DNA of 15,666 nucleotides from an uncultured Clostridium sp. (GTDB lineage Bacteria > Bacillota > Clostridia > Clostridiales > Clostridiaceae): the NCBI GenBank assembly GCA_934746785.1, contig CAKVFO010000079.1, forward strand, positions 1 through 15,666, given 5' to 3'. This document shows positions 7,122 to 14,916 of the stretch, piece after piece. The number at the start of each line of letters is the position of its first letter. Within the stretch, counting starts at the first letter, position 1. The position numbers were made by a program, and so were the translations under genes. A model generated the notes under the pieces. It searched no databases, was not told where the DNA came from, and saw only the letters and a list, made by a program, of their open reading frames with translations.

Positions 7122-7757
7122 CTAAACCTCCCTATCTTTCCTAGCTTCGTCCTTAAATATTTCAATCTGCCTATCATCTGCAAAATTTATTGAATTAAAT
7201 TTCTTATTAAAAAGCAGATTATTTTTCATACTTAATACATAAGCTTTATCTACTTCATCACTAAATCCCTTAAAACATATTTTCTTAATAGACTTCTCAT
7301 TAAAATGTATCAGCTTATTTTGCAATAAGTTCCCTGCTGGATATACTGTTCCTGAGTATGTAAAATAGATATTACTTTTTTCATTTGCTAAAAACCTATG
7401 AGTAATAATTATTTTAACTTCTTCATCACTATTTCTAGCTCTAATAAAGTCATCTTTCAAAACCACTACAGATCCAAGAGGAAGAATCTCTTCAGAAAAA
7501 TCAATTAGCACACTAACTATCTTCTTTTTATTTTCTAAAGAAAGCTCTAACTTTTCATTATTAAGATGTAAAAAATGTTCTTCTTCAGTAGAGATTTCAT
7601 CATATATTCTTAAAAGTTCATCTCTATTTTTAATTAATGTTAATGATATATTTAAAAGAAGTTCCTTTTCTTCATCTTTTAAAAAGCCCCTTCCCCCTAT
7701 CCATTTTTTAAGTATTTCAGCCTTTGCTTCATCATAATTAAATATTACGTGAGACAT
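7122..7757 (-). CDS. DUF4176-like protein, first gene of the type VII toxin operon
   Basis: 211 aa, soluble. A mainly helical N-terminal half (1-90) is followed by a beta-rich segment beginning ILPLGSVVVLKDD and continuing through KIIITHRFLANEK and IYFTYSGTVYPAGNL. The P-x-GSVVxLK phrase is the hallmark of DUF4176, a domain repeatedly found beside LXG toxins and WXG100 proteins in Firmicutes; its biochemical role is unknown to me. The ATG at 7757 follows GGGGG. The last codons contain the ribosome binding site of the next gene. As first gene of the cassette it probably supplies an accessory or chaperone-like function for effector export. Core T7SS genes (EssC, EsaA, EssB) are absent from the window and must be elsewhere. 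Confidence 0.75.
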   Translation of the reverse strand: MSHVIFNYDEAKAEILKKWIGGRGFLKDEEKELLLNISLTLIKNRDELLRIYDEISTEEEHFLHLNNEKLELSLENKKKIVSVLIDFSEEILPLGSVVVLKDDFIRARNSDEEVKIIITHRFLANEKSNIYFTYSGTVYPAGNLLQNKLIHFNEKSIKKICFKGFSDEVDKAYVLSMKNNLLFNKKFNSINFADDRQIEIFKDEARKDREV

Positions 7758-7783
7758 AGCTTACCCCCTTTCTCGTTCTTATA

Positions 7784-7800
7784 TTACATATTGTAACATT
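7784..7800 (-). promoter_or_regulatory. Promoter region of the type VII toxin operon with a small palindrome
   Basis: TTACATATTGTAA (7784-7796, plus strand) has perfect TTACA/TGTAA arms around three bases. On the minus strand it contains TACAAT, a possible -10 about 35 nt upstream of the ATG; no clear -35 box is seen. Similar sequence (ACATACATTGTAATTTT) lies upstream of the operon starting at 15441, suggesting a shared regulator. The rest of 7801-7850 is A+T-rich with nothing recognisable. Confidence 0.4.
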
Positions 7801-7850
7801 TTATTCACATAAATATATATATTAATAAATTTATAAATTTAGTATTATTA

Positions 7851-8111
7851 ATTCAGAAGTGAGATTTTATCTTATAGCAAGTATATTTTTCTTGGAAGTT
7901 TTTCTGTTTTGAGAGTGGAATTAGAATGCAGGAATGAAGTATAAAACTCTTGCAGAGTTTCTTTGATTGTATGAGGTTCTGGATTCTAAGAGCCTGCGAT
8001 TTAGAATTTATTCCTTCATTCCTGCATTCTAAAAATTATTTGATTTCAGATAATCTCTCAATAAAAATACACTCCCATCCCCAAATACACTTCCTTCTGC
8101 ATTTCTACATT
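7851..8111. repeat. Long inverted-repeat intergenic element, copy C
   Basis: Left arm 7851-7920 is one diverged 75-bp unit (CTTGGAAG, TTTTCTGTTTTGAGAG); the right arm to 8111 is a related unit in reverse (CTTCTGCATT at 8094-8103, CTACATT at 8105-8111). The core stem is perfect over 19 bp: TTAGAATGCAGGAATGAAG (7921-7939) with its complement at 8014-8032. The 74-nt interior holds a small hairpin, AAACTC-TTGCA-GAGTTT, and a TTCTAA/TTAGAA stem, so RNA from either strand would fold into a branched structure. It lies between the promoter of the toxin operon and the terminator of the DUF1275 gene. Confidence 0.85.
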
Positions 8112-8117
8112 CCTTTC

Positions 8118-8164
8118 AAAAAAAGCTGAATGCTCAAAGATAAAAATCCATTCAACATTCAGCT
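8118..8164 (-). terminator. Rho-independent terminator of the DUF1275 gene
   Basis: On the minus strand AGCTGAATG (8164-8156) pairs with CATTCAGCT (8132-8124) across a 23-nt loop and is followed by a run of seven T (8124-8118, the first also closing the stem). It lies about 25 bp after the stop of the membrane-protein gene. Confidence 0.8.
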
Positions 8165-8188
8165 CTCTCTTTATATTATATTTTTTAT

Positions 8189-8860
8189 TTATGCAGCTTC
8201 TTTAATTACAAAAAGATTTTGAACCTTCCCATTAACAAGATTTATAAAAAAAGCACTTATAATTGGCATAAAACAAAACCATACACTATGTACAAAAAAC
8301 CTCTTCCATACAACATAAGATATTGCCACTCCAATATGAAAAGACAATAAAGTAAATCCATAAAACTTAGCCCTATCTATATCTTCATTTTTTCTTCTTA
8401 TGCAGAAATTTGTTAAACCAATTGAAAACTGACGTAGATTATTTGTTGAAAATATACTTGAACTTACATATCCTCTAGCCCCTTTAAAAGTATTCCATTG
8501 AAATGCCATAGAAAAAAATACTGGATAAAGACCTAAAACAGGATTCATCTCATCAGGCATAACCCCCATAATTCCTACAGCTGCAGCATCTATTATAATA
8601 CTTAATGTTTTTACATTTATTACAGTTTTAGCTGGAATCCATACAGTTAATGCTATTGATAAAATATATAAGAGCATTGCTCCTATTCTTAAAAGTACAT
8701 CAATATAATCTTTCCCCAATAGATTAGATACTAAATATATCATATTTGATGTCTGGGCAGAGCCTAAAAAATCACTTCTCTGCAAGATGCAATACATCCC
8801 TAAAAATCCCCCTATAAATGCAAGGTTATAGTGCAGCACACTATCATACTTATTATTCAA
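8189..8860 (-). CDS. YoaK/DUF1275-family membrane protein
   Basis: 223 aa with about six hydrophobic segments, for example NLAFIGGFLGMYCI (about 12-25), LLYILSIALTVWI, LSIIIDAAAVGIMGVM and HIGVAISYVVW, placing it in the cytoplasmic membrane. The central motif MAFQWNTFKGARGYVSSSIF, followed by STNNLRQFS, matches the region before the last helices in YoaK/DUF1275 proteins; the family's transported substrate or role is not established. The start is TTG at 8860: GGGGG lies 8 nt upstream, and the nearest upstream ATG runs straight into a stop. It has its own promoter and terminator and does not appear to belong to either flanking operon. Confidence 0.82.
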   Translation of the reverse strand: MNNKYDSVLHYNLAFIGGFLGMYCILQRSDFLGSAQTSNMIYLVSNLLGKDYIDVLLRIGAMLLYILSIALTVWIPAKTVINVKTLSIIIDAAAVGIMGVMPDEMNPVLGLYPVFFSMAFQWNTFKGARGYVSSSIFSTNNLRQFSIGLTNFCIRRKNEDIDRAKFYGFTLLSFHIGVAISYVVWKRFFVHSVWFCFMPIISAFFINLVNGKVQNLFVIKEAA

Positions 8861-8905
8861 TTTTTATGCCCCCATTTTTATTTTAATATTTTATAATCCA
8901 ATACT

Positions 8906-8911
8906 ATTATA
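8906..8911 (-). promoter_or_regulatory. Extended -10 promoter of the DUF1275 gene
   Basis: The minus strand reads TGGTATAAT, a perfect -10 preceded by the TG of an extended -10 element, about 45 nt upstream of the TTG start. No good -35 box is seen, as is usual for extended -10 promoters. Confidence 0.65.
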
Positions 8912-8967
8912 CCAGATTTTAGAACTATAATCTCTATTTATAAGATTAGGAATGTTTCTTTAAATAA

Positions 8968-8993
8968 AGGTAAGGAGATACATCCCCTTACCT
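8968..8993 (-). terminator. Rho-independent terminator of the 15441-9072 operon
   Basis: AGGTAAGG (8968-8975) and CCTTACCT (8986-8993) form a perfect 8-bp stem with a 10-nt loop; on the minus strand it is followed by TTATTT. It lies about 80 bp past the last codon of the lysozyme remnant. Confidence 0.7.
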
Positions 8994-9071
8994 CAATTTC
9001 AATTAAATAGTCCATATATTTTACATTACAAAATTCTGAATTAAACATTTTCATCTAATTCAACAAAGAAA

Positions 9072-9720
9072 TTAAGCTAAAGCAAGTGACTTAATAGTTT
9101 CATAACCAGCTAGTCCATCAGCATTAAGGCCATGATTTCGCTACCATTTTATAACTTTTCTTTCAGTATCAGGTCCAAATATTCCATCAGGATTTAATCC
9201 AAGCCTTGATTGAATCCAAATAGTAAGTTCTGGTGTATGATAAGGAAGTCCAGCTAAAAGTCCCCTTATAGCATTATCAGTTTCTGGTCCATAAATATTA
9301 TCATCAGGAATTCCAACTATTCAAGGAAAACCTGTATCCATAGGATAATCAACTCCATAATGCGCAATCCATCCTTTATATCCCTTGATTCTGCCATCTA
9401 AATTATCTCTTCCAAAATATCCTCCAGTATAAATCATGCAGTCAATACCGCTTAACTCCTTAAATCTATTTAAAAACTTTAAACATCTGTCCGTAATTTC
9501 TCCTGCACTTCTTCCATAATTATTAACCTCAATATCTAGTGCAGGAATACAATTATAAGTTAAATCCAATCTCCTTTGCTTTAGCATAATAAGTTTCAAG
9601 CATTGGGTCTACATAATCAACACCTTCAGTTGCTTTTATTATAATAATCTCAACTCCACTACTTTTTACAGCATTAAAATCTATATGTCCATCATTATTA
9701 CTAATATCAATGCCCCTCAT
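9072..9720 (-). pseudogene. GH25 lysozyme (autolytic lysozyme type) with peptidoglycan-binding repeats, disrupted
   Basis: The ATG at 9720 follows GGAGGGG and opens a normal GH25 start (MRGIDISNNDGHIDF, later IIIIKATEGVDY), but the frame stops at TAA 9553-9555 after 55 codons. The next stretch, in another frame, resumes late in the domain with CIPALDIEVNN, which holds the D-x-E catalytic motif, then YTGGYFGRDNLDG and GWIAHYGVDYPMDTGFP. The turn between them is missing, so about 40 residues were probably deleted with a frameshift. Then come TGA (9321-9323), a peptidoglycan-binding-like repeat (IWIQSRLGLNPDGIFGPDT), TAG (9141-9143) and a second partial repeat ending at TAA 9072. Both internal stops are one transition from expected codons (TGG, CAG). 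The intact protein would cleave cell-wall muramyl bonds. It is the last gene of the operon. Confidence 0.85.
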
Positions 9721-9776
9721 CTATTCCCCTCCAATCTATTTAGTAAGGCTTCATCCTATAAGCTGACTTTCTATCT

Positions 9777-10937
9777 TTACCTATATTCTTCACCTACCAA
9801 AGCATCTATATCTATAAGTTCACCTGTCTCAGGATTATATATATTATTTAAAGACTGTTTTCTAATATTCTTACTTGCATCCAAAAATTCATCATACCTT
9901 TCAGTCTTCCTCTTCACATTGTTTACATATTCTATATAAGCATCTGTTAAATCTTTAGCATTTAATATATCAGCTGGGACTTGAACGTTCATAATATTTC
10001 CTAAATCATTTAATAAATTTTCAAAGGCTTTATCATTTTCAACAGTATATCTATCTGCATACTTTATAGCCCTATTTTGATTTTTCACCTCAGTTAAATA
10101 ATCCTTAACATTGTTATAGCAGCTGTTATAATAATCTTCTCCTTCATGTTTTTGTCCTAATCCTTTAATTTCTTTATAATTTTCAATAAGTTCAACTAAC
10201 ACAGAAAAAGCACTTGAGAAATATGCTATATTATCCTTATGAAGAACCGCTAATCTACTATCTATTCCAAACTCATATTCTAATTCTGCCGTTGATATAT
10301 CAGGGAAATGACCTGCTGCTGCATGTCCCATGTAAAAAGCACCTGGAATTACACTAGCAAAAGCTCTTGGAACTCTTTCAGAAAATGCTGGTATATCCAT
10401 TCTTGATTCATCTTCTATAACCCACATATTATTTTGTAAAATAGGGTTTCTTGTTATAAGTCCTGAAAAACCAGAATGTGCAAAAGTATCTGCTATAATA
10501 TGCATTCCTATTCCTAAAGATATTAAATCATTATAAATAACACTATTGTTACTAACTAAAGAATTAGCAGTTTTTCCTCCTGTCCCGCATCTTAAAGCAC
10601 TTCTGTTCTTAATATCATATTCAGTTAAATCTGTAGGCTGAGTTCCTGGAAGAAAGTGAAAACAAATCCATGTCTTTGACATTGAAATAATATCATTAAC
10701 CTGCTGAATACTTCCTGTAAATCCGCTCTTTATAATTGCCTGAATATTTTTCATTACATATTCACAAGTTGGATTTGAAATATTTGTTGATGTTGCAATA
10801 TTAATATCCCCAGTTATATCTTCTGTAAAATCATCTACCATTTGAGCAGCTAGTGCTATTTTTCTTGATGACTGTTCATCCATTCCTGCTAAAATTGCTG
10901 CACAATAAGTTCCATATAAATGAAAATCTATATTCAT
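9777..10937 (-). CDS. DUF6765-like protein, possible metal-dependent hydrolase
   Basis: 386 aa, no signal peptide. The opening (MNIDFHLYGTYCAAILAGM) and AAQMVDDFTE match my recollection of the DUF6765 family. Potential metal ligands are spread in a suggestive pattern: H6, D35/D36, H94 (FHFLPGT), H146-x3-D150-x3-H154 in GMHIIADTFAHSGFSG, and H205/H210/D213 in MGHAAAGHFPDI. This recalls the His/Asp zinc ligands of phospholipase C and S1/P1 nucleases, where an HxxxD pair bridges the metals; a similar fold is my inference. The C-terminal 150 residues are helical and charged. The ATG follows TGGGGGGA. It lies 22 bp after the LytTR gene and 56 bp before the lysozyme remnant, within one operon. Substrate and role are unknown. 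Confidence 0.75.
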   Translation of the reverse strand: MNIDFHLYGTYCAAILAGMDEQSSRKIALAAQMVDDFTEDITGDINIATSTNISNPTCEYVMKNIQAIIKSGFTGSIQQVNDIISMSKTWICFHFLPGTQPTDLTEYDIKNRSALRCGTGGKTANSLVSNNSVIYNDLISLGIGMHIIADTFAHSGFSGLITRNPILQNNMWVIEDESRMDIPAFSERVPRAFASVIPGAFYMGHAAAGHFPDISTAELEYEFGIDSRLAVLHKDNIAYFSSAFSVLVELIENYKEIKGLGQKHEGEDYYNSCYNNVKDYLTEVKNQNRAIKYADRYTVENDKAFENLLNDLGNIMNVQVPADILNAKDLTDAYIEYVNNVKRKTERYDEFLDASKNIRKQSLNNIYNPETGELIDIDALVGEEYR

Positions 10938-10959
10938 TCTAATCCCCCCAAATTAATTT

Positions 10960-11694
10960 TTATCTAGCTTTAATAATCTCTTTAATTTTCTTTTTATTGC
11001 TTCTTGAAAAACTACAAGTACATTCTTCATTAAAATATAAAAGGTTATTTTTAAAGTCAGCCTTTACCACATTATTAAAATTAGCAATAGTAGAAGACCT
11101 GCACAAAATAAACTTTTTGTCTAAATTAACTGCTATCTTACTTACAGCTCCTCTTATTACTCCTTCTCCATTTTTATGTGTAACATTACATTTATGAGTT
11201 CCCTTTATAGTTTCTATGAAGAATATATCATTTAACACTATTTTTTCATAAAGCCCACTTTTATTTTCTATAAAAAGAGACTTTGTTACATCTCTTTCCT
11301 TATCCGTAATTATATCAATCATCTTAAGCATCTCATCTTCTAAGCTTTCTTTTGAAGTATTTATAAAGTATATAACCCTTGTACCTTTTTTTAATATAAT
11401 CCTAGCCTCTTCATCACTATTTGATATAACAGTAAAAAACACATTCTCATATTTTGATGAAAACAGACTTATTATTTCATCCCATTCATATCCTAGTATC
11501 TTCCCTAAAGTAATATCTACAATAACTATTGTTTTTAGGCCCTTTATACATATATTAATAAGTTCTGTAATGCTCTCTGGTATATTTATAGAAAAATTAA
11601 GTAAATTATCATTTATTCTAAAGTATATATTATTTAACATCTCCCCTAATTTCTTTCTAATTACTTGATTTGACGAAATAATAATAAACTCCAT
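10960..11694 (-). CDS. LytTR-family response regulator with atypical receiver
   Basis: 244 aa. Residues 1-125 resemble a receiver: beta-strand starts EFIIIS and TIVIVDITLG place a candidate phospho-acceptor at D60, and FFTVIS fits the strand with the switch Thr/Ser. The acidic pair normally found at the end of strand 1 is replaced by S-S-N, so phosphorylation by the usual chemistry is doubtful. Residues about 145-244 are a LytTR DNA-binding domain (KIVLNDIFFIETIKGTHKC, then ILCRSSTIANFNNV and FSRSNKKKIKEII). LytTR proteins such as AgrA and VirR activate exoprotein, bacteriocin and virulence genes by binding direct repeats. No histidine kinase is nearby. Being inside the operon it probably regulates these genes, perhaps also the toxin operon. 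GAGGTAGG precedes the ATG. Confidence 0.85.
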   Translation of the reverse strand: MEFIIISSNQVIRKKLGEMLNNIYFRINDNLLNFSINIPESITELINICIKGLKTIVIVDITLGKILGYEWDEIISLFSSKYENVFFTVISNSDEEARIILKKGTRVIYFINTSKESLEDEMLKMIDIITDKERDVTKSLFIENKSGLYEKIVLNDIFFIETIKGTHKCNVTHKNGEGVIRGAVSKIAVNLDKKFILCRSSTIANFNNVVKADFKNNLLYFNEECTCSFSRSNKKKIKEIIKAR

Positions 11695-11714
11695 AAGCCT
11701 ACCTCTTTTAATCC

Positions 11715-14700
11715 CTAAATTCTTTCAGTATATCCTCCATTATTAATAGCAGATTTTCTAAGTCTATTACTAGAAGGTTTATCTGAATATAACAACCTTT
11801 CTTCTTCAATAGCCTTATAAAGGCTTGTCTCTTTTGAAAAGTTTATATAGTTATCACTTTCACTATCAGGATTAAAATTCCTTATTCTATCTTCAATTTT
11901 GTCTAATACATTTAGCATGTTACCCTTTTCAGTTTTTTCCTTAACCTGTCCATTAACTCCAGTAACTATAACATTAGAATCTGATGTTTCAAATTGATAC
12001 TTGCAATATTCTATCTCTTCAATACCATCCTTAATATTTTTGTATACCTCTAAAGTTTTACTAAGATCTTTAATAACTTTATCTGCATTACTCTTTTCCT
12101 CTTCACTTAGCCTGTCTAAAGTTTCATTATTGTTTATTGATTTATTAACTTCATCTATTACTGAATTTATATCATCATAATTTACCATTTGTAATGCTAA
12201 ATTCATATTGGACATTATATCATCTGAAAGATGTGCAAAGGTTGAGTTTACTTCATCTGCTATTTCAACATCTTCACCAAATTCCTCATAATAAATAGAA
12301 AGAATATCTTTTAAAAACATTGTTGTTCTCTTTATCTCTTCTATTCCTTCATTTAAAATGTCCTGCTCTTCTTCTAAATTAATTTCTTCATTAAATCCAT
12401 TTGCTAAATTACTGCATCTAAGATTATTTTCAATACTTGATACATCCTTATCTATAGTTGAATTCATATCATCTGAAAGAATTCCTGTTGGATTACTTAA
12501 TAACTGGCTGTGAGAATATTCTTTTCTAAACTTATACTCCTTGCCAAGGGCTACAAATTCTATAGAAGCTAAAAGCTTTTGTTCCTTAGATGAAGCTGCT
12601 GCTATAAATGTTAAATTTCTAATGTAGAATAAACTTAAAACTCCATCTATTACTGCATCTATGGCTTTAACTACCCCTTCTCCAATTTTTACACTTAAAT
12701 TTGCCGCTGCCTTTGCTGCATTCAAGGCAAGAGTTGCAGTTCCCATAGCTACCTTTATCCCTGCTTTTGCTACTTCATAACAGGCAATCTCTGCATCATA
12801 TTTTAACTTTTTAAATAATTTACTTTTCTTCTTCTTTCTTTTACAGTCTTCAATTTTTCTATTGTAATTATCTATTTCCCTCTGAAGGCCATCAACCTTT
12901 TTTTGAGCTTGGTTAAGACTTCTATTTAAACTTCCAACCTTTGACTTATAGGAATTTACTAAACCGTTTAACTTATCTGTAACCTTCTTAAATGAATTTT
13001 CAAGACCTGCTGTATCAACTATAAACATTAAATCAAAGCTTAAGGAATTTGCACTTCTCAAATCTGTTTTTATACTAAAAGAGCACATAAACACCTTGAA
13101 AATCTCAAATCTTAAATCTAAGGAAATATATTTTTTAAAGTATACAATACGTGCATCCATGCTAAAAATAGCTGCATAAGTCACATGGCCGTCTATATAT
13201 AAACTTAAATATTTACTATTTCTATCTGCATTAACATATAGAAGAGGCCCTTTCTTTCCAGGCACTAAAAACTGATGCAATATACTGCTTTCAGGCAATG
13301 GAATTGGATTTTTCTGAGCCTTGCTAAAGGCTGATTCACTTACCTTAAATAACCCAAATTGAAATGGATCTGACTGTAAAAATCCTAATATTCCCTCATT
13401 AGGTTTCATAGAAAAGTAAATCTTAAACTCCACATTAAAAATCTTAATAACACCACATATAAACATTCCAGGGCTTATAATATATCCCCCAAAATCTATA
13501 TCCTTAGGCTCCATAGAATAATAAAACTGTGGCTCTAGTGATAGCTTTCCCTTACTATCTATAAAGTAATGTCTAAGCCTTTTTTTATCTACTAACTCTA
13601 TTCCCTGTACCTCACTTATAGGTGAAATATCAACAGCTCCTTTATCAAGCTTCAGCTTTTCATCTAATAAGCTGCTATTAAAAAAGTCAACTATACTATC
13701 TTTATTTTCTAAGCTTTCCTTTGTAAAATCATTCTTTAAAGCAAAATCAAAGCCTGTAAGTTTAATCTCATCAAAATCCTCCATTCCTGGAATGTTTAAT
13801 CCTGTGAAATTTTCTATTAAACTTGATAAACTAAGTTCACTAACCCCTGCTGACATCATGCTTATATCTAAAACTTCACCATAAACCTTTAAGATTATTG
13901 CTCCAAAGACTCTAAGCTTTCTTATATATACTTCAGATAACATTCCAAAGGTTAACCCATTATCATAACCTATGATGACTGCAGTGTCTCCTAATTTAAA
14001 CCCCTCAAATATTTCTACAGGTTTTGCTACATCTGCAGAAGCTGATATTAAAAAATAACTTAATCCCATTTGACAGCTTATAGTAAAAATAATATCAGGC
14101 AGAACTTTTAACAAAAATGATCCGCTTACCTGAAAGCTAATATTTTTCTTGCTTATATCAAAAGCTAAAAACATATTAAAAACCTTTATTATACTGTTAT
14201 CTATTTCAGGTATAGTAAGAATTCCTATAAACTCAGAAGTTTTCTCTACTACTCCTACATAAAGATCCATAGCCTTTATGCCTAAAAGCTCACTCATTGC
14301 TTTTGTAAAAATACTATCCTTTCCTTCAAAAACAAATTCTCCACATAATAAAAAGTTGTATTCATTTATTACTGAAGGCATTCTTGTTATACTATTGCCT
14401 TTAATTAAAGAATTTTTAGTACTCTCAGATAAAAATCTATTTATATTATTTAATCCTATAACACTGTTATTTCTATATAAAACAAGCATTTCTTCAATAC
14501 CAAAAAATTCTGCTGCCTGTTTTAAGTATTTAAAAACTTCCTTTAAAAGTCCTTCCATAGGTAATTGATTTTTAAGAGATAATGCAAAAAGAAACAATGC
14601 ACTTTTATCAATATTTGCTGCAATAAATGAAAAATTTGGACTAGTAAGAGCTAATATATTTTCATAGTCATAATGAAATAATGTAATAGAATCCTCTATA

Positions 14701-14912
14701 TTATTAAGAACAGAAGGCATATTCTTACTAGCAAATGCTGATATATCTTCGCTTACAACATTTAATATATCTAAATTTTCAGATGACTCATCCTTTCCTA
14801 ATATAAGTTTTCCCTCTAAGAGACATTTGCCTTTAACATATGCAAATGTCCCTTTAAAATCCTGTTTGAAAATTGAGCCTCTAATACCGAGGCCAAACTT
14901 TGAACTTTCCAT
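11715..14912 (-). CDS. Large beta-rich and coiled-coil protein of unknown function
   Basis: 1065 aa with no signal peptide or sorting signal. Residues 1-630 are rich in alternating hydrophobic beta-strands with repeated short G-x-hydrophobic motifs (for example FKIYFSMKPNEGILGFLQSD and LYIDGHVTYAAIF). From about 634 a coiled coil follows (LNGLVNSYKSKVGSLNRSL, KKVDGLQREIDNYNRKIED), a very basic patch near 695 (KRKKKKSKLFKKLK), an Ala-rich helix at about 712-745 (TLALNAAKAAANLSVKIG) and a short beta segment (LTFIAAASSKEQ). Residues 800-1065 are acidic and helical or disordered. The order beta repeats, coiled coil, Ala-rich helix recalls large uncharacterised proteins of bacteria and fungi, some annotated with DUF6603, but I cannot assign it firmly. 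The ATG follows the previous stop by 4 nt without a visible Shine-Dalgarno sequence, implying coupled translation. Confidence 0.85.
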   Translation of the reverse strand: MESSKFGLGIRGSIFKQDFKGTFAYVKGKCLLEGKLILGKDESSENLDILNVVSEDISAFASKNMPSVLNNIEDSITLFHYDYENILALTSPNFSFIAANIDKSALFLFALSLKNQLPMEGLLKEVFKYLKQAAEFFGIEEMLVLYRNNSVIGLNNINRFLSESTKNSLIKGNSITRMPSVINEYNFLLCGEFVFEGKDSIFTKAMSELLGIKAMDLYVGVVEKTSEFIGILTIPEIDNSIIKVFNMFLAFDISKKNISFQVSGSFLLKVLPDIIFTISCQMGLSYFLISASADVAKPVEIFEGFKLGDTAVIIGYDNGLTFGMLSEVYIRKLRVFGAIILKVYGEVLDISMMSAGVSELSLSSLIENFTGLNIPGMEDFDEIKLTGFDFALKNDFTKESLENKDSIVDFFNSSLLDEKLKLDKGAVDISPISEVQGIELVDKKRLRHYFIDSKGKLSLEPQFYYSMEPKDIDFGGYIISPGMFICGVIKIFNVEFKIYFSMKPNEGILGFLQSDPFQFGLFKVSESAFSKAQKNPIPLPESSILHQFLVPGKKGPLLYVNADRNSKYLSLYIDGHVTYAAIFSMDARIVYFKKYISLDLRFEIFKVFMCSFSIKTDLRSANSLSFDLMFIVDTAGLENSFKKVTDKLNGLVNSYKSKVGSLNRSLNQAQKKVDGLQREIDNYNRKIEDCKRKKKKSKLFKKLKYDAEIACYEVAKAGIKVAMGTATLALNAAKAAANLSVKIGEGVVKAIDAVIDGVLSLFYIRNLTFIAAASSKEQKLLASIEFVALGKEYKFRKEYSHSQLLSNPTGILSDDMNSTIDKDVSSIENNLRCSNLANGFNEEINLEEEQDILNEGIEEIKRTTMFLKDILSIYYEEFGEDVEIADEVNSTFAHLSDDIMSNMNLALQMVNYDDINSVIDEVNKSINNNETLDRLSEEEKSNADKVIKDLSKTLEVYKNIKDGIEEIEYCKYQFETSDSNVIVTGVNGQVKEKTEKGNMLNVLDKIEDRIRNFNPDSESDNYINFSKETSLYKAIEEERLLYSDKPSSNRLRKSAINNGGYTERI

Positions 14913-14916
14913 AAAA

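Noticed and set aside
9072..9720. Recoding (readthrough) of TGA and TAG to keep a full lysozyme
   Set aside because: The first segment also ends in a frameshift with missing domain sequence, so readthrough alone could not restore the protein; decay is simpler.
9685..9939. 84-aa plus-strand open frame
   Set aside because: It is antisense to the end of the DUF6765 gene and the lysozyme start, has no ribosome binding site and low-complexity Ser/Leu/Tyr composition typical of a shadow frame.
10960..11694. VirR-type binding boxes (CCAGTTNTNCAC) for the LytTR regulator
   Set aside because: No such sequence was seen at either operon promoter; the shared ATTGTAA-containing motif is different.
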